Of a stretch of DNA of 64,000 nt, positions 57,980-64,000 are shown in pieces. The notes beneath the pieces are model-generated. The model made no database searches. It saw only the letters and a list, made by a program, of their open reading frames with translations, and had not been told where the DNA came from. Source of the stretch: JBFAPK01 sp040676675 (lineage in GTDB: Bacteria > Actinomycetota > Actinomycetes > Mycobacteriales > Micromonosporaceae); assembly GCF_040676675.1 (NCBI RefSeq), contig NZ_JBFAPK010000045.1, forward strand, positions 1 through 64,000. Direction: 5' to 3'. Numbering within the stretch: position 1 is the stretch's first letter; every line of letters starts with the position of its first letter. Made by a program: the position numbers and the translations under genes.

Positions 57980-59212
57980 TCAGCCGGCCGCGGCCTGCGC
58001 GGCGGTCAGCGCCTCGCGGGGCGGCTTCCCCCCGCTGAGGGCCGCCTGCACCGCGGTCCACAGGGACTCGGAAATCTTGGGATACCTCGTGCCGAGGTTG
58101 TCGCCGGTGCGGCCCTTGGCCGCCCGGACCGCCTCCACCCAGACCTTGAGCTCGGGCTGCGCCGCGACCTGTCGCTCCTGGACGGCGGCGACGGGCGCGA
58201 CGTAGGAGAGGGTGGTGTCGGTGGTGAGGAGGTTGTCGGCGCTGGTCAGGCAGGCGACGAGCTTTCGCGACGCCTCGTACCGGCCGGTGTCGTCCTGCAC
58301 GGGGATGGAGACGAACTCACCGCCGGTGGGCGCCGGCGCCGGGCCGCCCGCGTTGGCCGGTATCGCGATGATGCCGTACGAGAAGCCGAGTTTCTTCGCG
58401 TTGGCCAGTTGCCAGGTGCCGTTCTCGGCGAACGCGTACTCGCCGGTGGCGAACTCCTGCCAGCTCGTGGTCTGGGTGTTGTTGATGACGGAGTTCGGGG
58501 CGTGGCCCTGCTTGACCCAGTCCGTCCAGAGGGTCAGCGCGGAGACAGCCTGCGGCGAGTCCAGGCTGGTCAGTTGGGCTCCCGCCCCCCAGAACCAGGG
58601 CAGGAACTGGAAGCTGCCCTCCTCGGTGCCGATCGCGGAGAAGGTGATGCCCTTCTTTCCTGCCGCCTTGACCCTGCCGAGCGCGGCGGTCAGCGACGTC
58701 CAGTCCTTGATCGTGGCCGGATCGACGCCGGCCGCGGTCAGCAGGTCCTTGTTGTAGTAGAGGGCGAGGGTGTTCGCCCCGATCGGCACCCCGTACGTCC
58801 TGCCCTCGCGCTGGCCGGCGCCGAGCAGGTTCGCCGCCATCGCCGAGACGTCCAGCTTGTTGTCGTCGGTGGTGGTGAGCACGCCGGCCTCGGCCAGTGT
58901 CGAGATGACCGGGTTGTCCACGATCAGCACGTCCGGTGAATTGCCCTGCTGAGCGGCGAGCAGTGCCTTGTTGGTCAGGTCGGTGGTGTCGTAGCCGGTC
59001 CGCTCGACCGTCACCCCCGCCGACGTGCCGCATTTCTTGACCAGCGCGACCCAGTCGGAGTCGGCGGCGAACTGCGGATACGGGTCCCAGACGAGGTAGG
59101 CGCCGTCGCCGGTGGGGCCGTCGGCGGACGACGAGCAGGCACCGCCCGCCGCCACGGCAAGTGCTGTCACGGCGACGGCGACCAGGCGCCGCCGACGATG
59201 GGGTCCTGTCAT
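57980..59212 (-). CDS. Sugar ABC transporter substrate-binding protein (CUT1 type)
   Basis: 410 aa from ATG 59212, with GAGG about 6 nt upstream; an upstream in-frame extension is not supported. Lipoprotein-like signal (basic start, AVAVTALAVAAGGACSSS), although the lipobox GGAC is weak. Family 1 binding-protein fold: YGVPIGANTLALYYNKDLLT, AAGVDPATIKDWTSLTAALG, GEYAFAENGTWQLANAKK. Captures oligosaccharide for the two permeases. First gene of the operon binding protein-MalF-MalG-GH63; two LacI-type operators lie ~90-115 nt upstream. Confidence 0.93.
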   Translation of the reverse strand: MTGPHRRRRLVAVAVTALAVAAGGACSSSADGPTGDGAYLVWDPYPQFAADSDWVALVKKCGTSAGVTVERTGYDTTDLTNKALLAAQQGNSPDVLIVDNPVISTLAEAGVLTTTDDNKLDVSAMAANLLGAGQREGRTYGVPIGANTLALYYNKDLLTAAGVDPATIKDWTSLTAALGRVKAAGKKGITFSAIGTEEGSFQFLPWFWGAGAQLTSLDSPQAVSALTLWTDWVKQGHAPNSVINNTQTTSWQEFATGEYAFAENGTWQLANAKKLGFSYGIIAIPANAGGPAPAPTGGEFVSIPVQDDTGRYEASRKLVACLTSADNLLTTDTTLSYVAPVAAVQERQVAAQPELKVWVEAVRAAKGRTGDNLGTRYPKISESLWTAVQAALSGGKPPREALTAAQAAAG

Positions 59213-59298
59213 GTGTTGCCTCGCTTCACGTCGATCGTCAGGTGGGACGTGCGGTCGACCCTCGGGAGTGAGGGTGGCGGGATCGCGCGGGACCATGT

Positions 59299-59327
59299 GG
59301 CGAATCGGTTCGAGGAATCGGTTCGCA
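59299..59327 (-). promoter_or_regulatory. Two overlapping LacI-type operators upstream of the importer operon
   Basis: GGCGAATCGGTTCGAG (59299-59314) and GAGGAATCGGTTCGCA (59312-59327), 13 bp centre to centre. Each matches 12 of 16 positions of the palindrome at 59455. They lie 87-115 nt before the binding-protein ATG. Confidence 0.65.
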
Positions 59328-59421
59328 CGAAGATAGGTCCGTCCATGCCCGGTGGTCAAGGGAGTCTCGGCCTGGCGGGAGGCTACCTCGGAAATACGGG
59401 CTTCATCCGCCCGTCATTTCA

Positions 59422-59451
59422 TTGACATACTTGAGTTCCCGAGCCTACGAT
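59422..59451 (+). promoter_or_regulatory. Sigma-70-like promoter of the secreted GH gene
   Basis: TTGACA (59422-59427), 18-nt spacer, TACGAT (59446-59451). A near-consensus promoter, rare in this GC-rich window. The LacI-type palindrome begins 4 nt after the -10. Confidence 0.7.
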
Positions 59452-59454
59452 CCC

Positions 59455-59470
59455 TGCGAATCGATTCGCA
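59455..59470 (+). promoter_or_regulatory. Perfect 16-bp LacI-type operator
   Basis: TGCGAATCGATTCGCA is fully self-complementary with a central CG, the form of LacI-family sites. It covers the expected transcription start of the gene at 59519, so repression by steric block is likely. Confidence 0.75.
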
Positions 59471-59518
59471 AGTGCAGCCCTCCGGAGCGCGCCCCCACGC
59501 CCCACGAAGGAGCCGCCC

Positions 59519-61351
59519 GTGAAAACCCCGTCCCGCGGCAGGCCAGGACGAGTCCGCGCGCTCGTCGCCCCACTCGTGGTCGGTCTGCTCGCCGCCGCCG
59601 CCCTAACCGTCGCCGCGTCGCCGGCCCGGGCGGCGGACGAGTCGATCAGTGTCGACTTCGCCACGACCAGCGGTACGCCGACCTACCGCGCGTCCGGCTG
59701 GATATACGGCATGACCGAGAACGCCAGCGGTCCGGCCGACCACTTCTACCGAGACGTCAGGTTCCAGTACATGCGCGCCGGTGGCGCGCAGCTGCCGGGA
59801 AGTGGCTGGGTCGGCGGCAACTACGACCGCCGGTGGAACTCCACCCTCGCCCAGGCGCGCCGGACCACCGCGCTCGGCGGCCGGTTCATCATCCTGCCGC
59901 ATGACCTGTGGGGTGCGGACGGGGCCGGGATCTCCCGCTTCCCGGGCGACAACGGCGACTGGACCGACTACGACAACTTCCTGACCCGCCTCGTCGGCGA
60001 CGTCCGGGCGTCCGGGCTGAGCGTGCAGTGGGACATCTGGAACGAACCCAACATCACCATCTTCTGGAACCGCCCCATCTCGCAGTATTTCGAGCTGTGG
60101 CGCCGCACCTACCAGCGCATCCGGGCGGAGTTCCCCAACCAGCTGATCGTCGGGCCGAGCTGCGCCTGCGTACCGTCGAGCACGCACACCTTCTGGAACC
60201 AGTACCTGGACTTCGTCCGCTCGACCAACACGGTGCCGGACATCGTCAGCTGGCACTCGCTGCCGGGTGACCCGGTCGCCAACGTCGCCGCCGCCAACGC
60301 CACCCTCGACCCGCGCGGCATCGCCCACCCGCGTCCGTACCAGATCAACGAGTACGGTGCGCCCGACGAGCAGAACCCGGCGGACGGCGCCTGGTACATC
60401 ACGCGGCTGGAGCGGGCCCGCGCGGACGGTCTCCGGGCCAACTGGGCCGGCGGTGGCAACCTGCACAACGACCTCGGCAACCTGTTGGTCCGCAACTCGG
60501 CCGGCCAGCACCAGCCCAAGGGCGAATGGTGGGCCTACCGCTACTACGCCTCCCAGACCGGGCAGATCGCCGCGGTGACGGCCAGCCCGTCCTACGACGC
60601 GTACGCCACGAAGACGAGTGGCGTGGCGAAGGTCCTGGTCGGCGGTGGTCGCACCACCGGGAACCTGACCGTCAACCTGCGACGCCTGGACACGACCAGC
60701 GGCATCGTGCAGAACAACCAGGTCCGGGTGCTCACCCAACGCATCCCGTACAACGGCGGCGGCGCGGTGCAGGGGCCGATCACGGTCTCGAACAGCGTGG
60801 TCGGCGTCTCCGACAACGGCACCACCGTGACCCTGCCGTACGGCAACCAGACCGACACCTACACCGTCACCCTGCTGCCGCCCTCGGACGGCGGCTTCCA
60901 GTCGGTGGCGGTGGCCCAGCACTCCCAGCAGTGCCTGGACAACCCCGGCCCGAGCACCGTCGACGGCACCGTCCAACAGCAGAACTACTGCGACGGCGGT
61001 GACCAGCAGCTCTGGAACTTCCGCCCGGTCGCCGGGGTGGCCAACGCGTACACGGTGGTCAACCAGCAGAGCGGCAAGTGTCTCGACGTCGCCGGCGTGT
61101 CGACCGCCGACGGCGCGGCCGTGCACCAGTGGAGCTGCACGAACGGCCTCAACCAGCAGTTCACCCTCCGGAAGGTGACCTACCCGGGCAACGACTCGCA
61201 CGACTACCAGCTGGTCGCCCGGCACAGCGGCAAGTGCGTCGACGTCAGTACGGTCTCCACGGCCGCGGGGGCACCGATCCACCAGTGGACCTGCAACGCG
61301 GCCGGCCAGGGCAGCCCGTTGAACCAGACGTGGCGGATCCTGGGGCGGTAG
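59519..61351 (+). CDS. Secreted clan GH-A glycoside hydrolase (GH39-like) with ricin-type CBM13
   Basis: 610 aa from GTG 59519 with AAGGAG about 6 nt upstream. Signal peptide (~10-38). A TIM-barrel catalytic domain (~40-340) has acid/base E176 in WDIWNEPN and a nucleophile candidate E278 in YQINEYG, as in clan GH-A (GH39 is the closest pattern). A small beta domain follows (~345-450), then a ricin-B/CBM13 lectin (~455-610) with SGKCLDVAGVSTADGAAVHQ and SGKCVDVSTVSTAAGAPIHQ. Probably attacks a plant or hemicellulose-type polysaccharide outside the cell. Controlled by a strong promoter with an overlapping LacI operator, tying it to the importer operon. Confidence 0.82.
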   Translation: MKTPSRGRPGRVRALVAPLVVGLLAAAALTVAASPARAADESISVDFATTSGTPTYRASGWIYGMTENASGPADHFYRDVRFQYMRAGGAQLPGSGWVGGNYDRRWNSTLAQARRTTALGGRFIILPHDLWGADGAGISRFPGDNGDWTDYDNFLTRLVGDVRASGLSVQWDIWNEPNITIFWNRPISQYFELWRRTYQRIRAEFPNQLIVGPSCACVPSSTHTFWNQYLDFVRSTNTVPDIVSWHSLPGDPVANVAAANATLDPRGIAHPRPYQINEYGAPDEQNPADGAWYITRLERARADGLRANWAGGGNLHNDLGNLLVRNSAGQHQPKGEWWAYRYYASQTGQIAAVTASPSYDAYATKTSGVAKVLVGGGRTTGNLTVNLRRLDTTSGIVQNNQVRVLTQRIPYNGGGAVQGPITVSNSVVGVSDNGTTVTLPYGNQTDTYTVTLLPPSDGGFQSVAVAQHSQQCLDNPGPSTVDGTVQQQNYCDGGDQQLWNFRPVAGVANAYTVVNQQSGKCLDVAGVSTADGAAVHQWSCTNGLNQQFTLRKVTYPGNDSHDYQLVARHSGKCVDVSTVSTAAGAPIHQWTCNAAGQGSPLNQTWRILGR

Positions 61352-61523
61352 GCGTCACGAGCAGGTCGAGGGGCGGGCCGTCCGCCCGGCCGCCTGCGCC
61401 GATCTCCCGCCGGCACATCCGTCGAGATCGCCCTAGGCGATCGCGATGACCCGACCAGTCGTCACCACCACCCGTGGCGCGCCGACCAGCCCTCGCGCTC
61501 TCCCGACTCCGAGGAGCCATCCC

Positions 61524-63086
61524 GTGCGAAATCCCACCCGAGGCGGGCCCGGAAACGCCCGCGCTCGCCACCCGAAACGGCATCGTGTCCGGCGCCTGAC
61601 CGCCCTGGCCGGCGCCCTGGCCGGCGTCGTCGTCGGCGTCGGCGCGGCCCCCGCTGCCCCGCCTCCCGCGGCCGAGGCTGCCGTCACGGCGCGCTCGGCG
61701 GTGGCCGCCATCGAGCCGGGGCAGACCGCCCCGATCGTTGGCGTCCCGTCCGGTCGATGCCTCGACGTTCCCAACTCCAGCACCGCCAACGGCACCCAGA
61801 CGCAGCTCTGGGACTGCCAGGGAAGCGCCGGCCAGACCTGGACCTGGACCACGAGCAGGCAGCTCACGGTCTACGGCAACAAGTGCCTGGACGCCTCCGG
61901 CCAGGGCACCGCCAACGGCACACCGGCGATCATCTGGGACTGCAACGGCCAGACCAACCAGCAGTGGAACGTCAACACGAACGGCACCATCACCGGCGCG
62001 CAGTCCGGGCTGTGTCTCGACGCCAGCGGCTACGGCACCGCGAACGGCACCAAGATTCACCTGTGGGCGTGCCACGGCGGCGCGAACCAGCAGTGGACCT
62101 CGCCGACCACCCCACCGCCGACCGGCCGCCCGTGCGACATCTACGCCGCCGGCGGCACCCCGTGCGTCGCCGCGCACAGCACGACCCGGGCGCTCTATGC
62201 GGCGTACGCCGGCAACCTCTACCAGGTCCGCCGCTCCTCGGACAACACGTCCCGCAACATCGGGCTGTCCCGGGCGGGCGGCACCGCCGACGCGGCGACG
62301 CAGGACTCCTTCTGCGCCGGCACGACCTGCGTGATCACGGTGGTCTTCGACCAGTCCGGGCGCGGAAACGACCTCTGGTACCAGGGGTCGAGCGTGGTCC
62401 CGGGCTCCCCGCAGAGCAGGCCGGCGATCGCGACCTCGGAGTCGCTGACCGTGGGCGGCGCGAAGGCGTACTCGCTCTACATCAATCCTGGTAACAGCTA
62501 CTGGCGGGACGGGCACCTGACCGGAGTACCGACCGGCGCCGCGCCCGAGGGCATGTACATGGTGACCAGCGGCACCCACGTCAACAGCGGCTGCTGCTTC
62601 GACTACGGCAACAGCGAGACGACGAGGAAGGCCGACGCCGCCGGGGCGATGGACGCCATCAACTTCGGCACACAGTGCTGGTTCGGCGGCTGCTCCGGCA
62701 CCGGACCCTGGGTGCAGGCGGACCTCGAGTGGGGCCTCTACCCCGGCGGCAGCCAGACCTGGAACCCCAACCAGCGCGCCTTCACGAGCAAGTTCGTCAC
62801 CGCGACACTCAAGAACAACGGCACGACCCGCTTCGCCATCAAGGGCAGCAACGCGCAGTCGGGCAGCCTCTACCCGCTGTGGGACGGCGCGCTTCCACCG
62901 GGATACAGCCCCATGAGGAAGCAGGGTGCGATCGTCCTGGGCAGTGGCGGTGACTGCTGCAAGCCCGACGGCGGCGCGAACCTGAGCGCCGGCACCTTCT
63001 ACGAGGGAGCCATGGTCGCCGGCTATCCGTCCGACGCGACCGAAAACGCCGTTCAGGCCAACGTGGTGGCCGCCGGCTACCGCTGA
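61524..63086 (+). CDS. Secreted GH54-type alpha-L-arabinofuranosidase with ricin-type CBM13
   Basis: 520 aa from GTG 61524, fixed by GAGGAG about 8 nt upstream; an in-frame ATG at 61446 gives an implausible leader. Signal peptide (~20-52). Ricin-B/CBM13 domain (~69-194) with three GRCLDV / NKCLDA / GLCLDA repeats. GH54 catalytic domain (~203-520): PCDIYAAGGTPCVAAHSTTR, VVFDQSGRGNDL, nucleophile E365 in CCFDYGNSETT, and D477 in GSGGDCCKPDGG followed by GTFYEGAM. Domain order is reversed relative to fungal AbfB, which carries CBM42 at the C-terminus. It should remove arabinose side chains from arabinoxylan or arabinan. It follows the other secreted enzyme by 172 nt and ends in a strong hairpin. 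Confidence 0.88.
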   Translation: MRNPTRGGPGNARARHPKRHRVRRLTALAGALAGVVVGVGAAPAAPPPAAEAAVTARSAVAAIEPGQTAPIVGVPSGRCLDVPNSSTANGTQTQLWDCQGSAGQTWTWTTSRQLTVYGNKCLDASGQGTANGTPAIIWDCNGQTNQQWNVNTNGTITGAQSGLCLDASGYGTANGTKIHLWACHGGANQQWTSPTTPPPTGRPCDIYAAGGTPCVAAHSTTRALYAAYAGNLYQVRRSSDNTSRNIGLSRAGGTADAATQDSFCAGTTCVITVVFDQSGRGNDLWYQGSSVVPGSPQSRPAIATSESLTVGGAKAYSLYINPGNSYWRDGHLTGVPTGAAPEGMYMVTSGTHVNSGCCFDYGNSETTRKADAAGAMDAINFGTQCWFGGCSGTGPWVQADLEWGLYPGGSQTWNPNQRAFTSKFVTATLKNNGTTRFAIKGSNAQSGSLYPLWDGALPPGYSPMRKQGAIVLGSGGDCCKPDGGANLSAGTFYEGAMVAGYPSDATENAVQANVVAAGYR

Positions 63087-63100
63087 CGATGGCGCCAACT

Positions 63101-63137
63101 CGTGCGTCGGCCAGCACCCGGTGGTGGCCGACGCACG
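63101..63137. terminator. 13-bp hairpin between GH54 and thiolase genes
   Basis: CGTGCGTCGGCCA / TGGCCGACGCACG with an 11-nt loop, 14 nt past the GH54 stop and between convergent genes. Confidence 0.75.
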
Positions 63138-63278
63138 GGCTCGTCCGGCCGGCCACCAAGCCGGCCCATCGGCACACGGCCGCTCCCCCGGCCCAGGAAG
63201 CACGTCGCGAACGGGTACCTCGACCCGGGTCACGTCGGTGCCCCGTCGCCCGAGGATGGTCGATCCGTCCGGCTCGCC

Positions 63279-64000
63279 TCACACCCGCCGGAAGAGAGCG
63301 GCCAGTGCCTGGCCGCCGCCGATGCACATGGTGACGACGCCGAGTTCGAGGTCGGTGCGGACCAGGTGCTTGGCGAGCCGGAGTGCGAGGATGGCGCCGG
63401 TCGCGCCGACGGGATGACCGAGCGCGATGGCGCCGCCGTACGGGTTGACCCGCTCCGGATCGAGCTTGGCGTCGCGGATCACGGCGACCGCCTGGGCCGC
63501 GAACGCCTCGTTGCACTCGATGGCGTCGATGTCGTCGGGCGTCGTCCCGGTCCGCTCGAAGAGCTTGCGGAGCGCGACCACCGGCGCGTAGCCCATGATG
63601 TCCGGGTCCAACGCACCCGTGGCGACCGCTTCGAGGGTCACCAGGGGGGTCAGCCCACGTTCGGCGGCGGCGGACCCGGTGGCGAGCACGACGGCGGCGG
63701 CACCGTCGTTGATGCCCGCGGCGTTGCCGGCGGTGACCGTTCCGCCCTCCCGGAAGGCGGGGCGCAGGCGGGCCAGGGCCTCCAGGGTGGTGTCGGGTCG
63801 CGGGTGCTCGTCGAGCGTCACCTCGACGGCGCGGCGTCCACCGGTGCTGACCGGCACGATCTCCTCGGCGAAGGCCGCCCGGGCCGCCGCGGTCGCGGCG
63901 CGACGTTGTGACTCGGCGGCGAACTCGTCCTGCTCCGCGCGGGAGACCCCGTACCGTTCGGCGACGTTCTCTGCCGTCAGCCCCATGTGGATGTCGTAGA
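63279..64000 (-). CDS. Thiolase (acetyl-CoA C-acyltransferase), 5' end beyond the window
   Basis: The C-terminal ~240 residues of a thiolase are present and the frame is open to the window edge. Visible: MGLTAENVAERYGVSRAEQD, TAGNAAGINDGAAAVVLA, ECNEAFAAQA with NEAF, the GGAIALGHPVGATG glycine loop carrying the catalytic His, and CIGGGQALA with the second active Cys. The first catalytic Cys lies outside the window. Degrades or condenses acyl-CoA (beta-oxidation or acetoacetyl-CoA formation); the precise role cannot be set from this part. Convergent with the GH54 gene. Confidence 0.92.
   Translation of the reverse strand, partial: YDIHMGLTAENVAERYGVSRAEQDEFAAESQRRAATAAARAAFAEEIVPVSTGGRRAVEVTLDEHPRPDTTLEALARLRPAFREGGTVTAGNAAGINDGAAAVVLATGSAAAERGLTPLVTLEAVATGALDPDIMGYAPVVALRKLFERTGTTPDDIDAIECNEAFAAQAVAVIRDAKLDPERVNPYGGAIALGHPVGATGAILALRLAKHLVRTDLELGVVTMCIGGGQALAALFRRV

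Overview
The window is high-GC actinobacterial DNA with frequent GTG and TTG starts and many GTGA/ATGA gene overlaps. Gene content points to a soil filamentous actinomycete, most likely Micromonosporaceae: an actinobacterial type VII secretion (T7SS/ESX-like) locus, AfsR/SARP and LAL regulators, and secreted ricin-domain glycosidases. The family-level guess is inference; no rRNA or other taxonomic marker is present. The first ~130 bases are low-complexity G/C runs and a 97-base N gap lies at 2892-2988, so the left end looks like draft assembly.

1-19.4 kb is a T7SS locus. Minus strand, from about 9.1 kb leftward: eccD, eccB, two Esx/WXG100-type proteins, a hairpin, a third WXG100-like protein, a large Pro/Gly-rich protein carrying an 84-bp tandem repeat, a YbaB-like protein, a small helical protein and the N-terminus of a WXG100-like polymorphic toxin that runs off the window. 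Plus strand: divergent eccC (three FtsK/SpoIIIE ATPase domains). Beyond a strong hairpin lie a NLTPHP-type protein, two coupled mycosin (S8 protease) homologues and a LysM-domain membrane protein. Both mycosins keep the catalytic Asp but have lost the catalytic His and Ser, and no recognisable EccE is present. This is the most unusual part of the window.

19.8-33.9 kb is accessory: a double-GNAT acetyltransferase, a LAL-type LuxR ATPase regulator, and a small catabolic cluster (Fe-dependent alcohol dehydrogenase, succinate-semialdehyde-type dehydrogenase, GntR regulator, DJ-1/PfpI protein, meta-cleavage-type hydrolase). The cluster is flanked by two decayed tyrosine integrases. Remnants of an Ldh_2 dehydrogenase, an AbrB-like gene, an SDR, a TetR regulator broken by a 13-bp duplication, and a transposase lie in or beside it. 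It reads as an eroded genomic island.

33.9-42.6 kb holds a small secreted protein, an AfsR-like regulator, a secreted NucA/NucB-domain protein, a divergent HxlR/DoxX pair and a full-length NAD-dependent DNA ligase.

42.8-63.1 kb is carbohydrate use in two regulons. The first (42.8-53.2 kb) has a secreted exo-beta-glucosaminidase, a secreted NodB deacetylase, a ROK kinase, a XylFGH-like ABC importer and a divergent ROK repressor with a clear dyad over its promoter; it fits chitosan/glucosamine use. The second (53.3-63.1 kb) has a LacI regulator, a cytosolic GH63-like glycosidase, a CUT1-type ABC importer, and secreted clan GH-A and GH54 enzymes with ricin domains. Shared CGAATCG-centred operators lie ahead of lacI, the importer and the first secreted enzyme. 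The window ends inside a thiolase gene.
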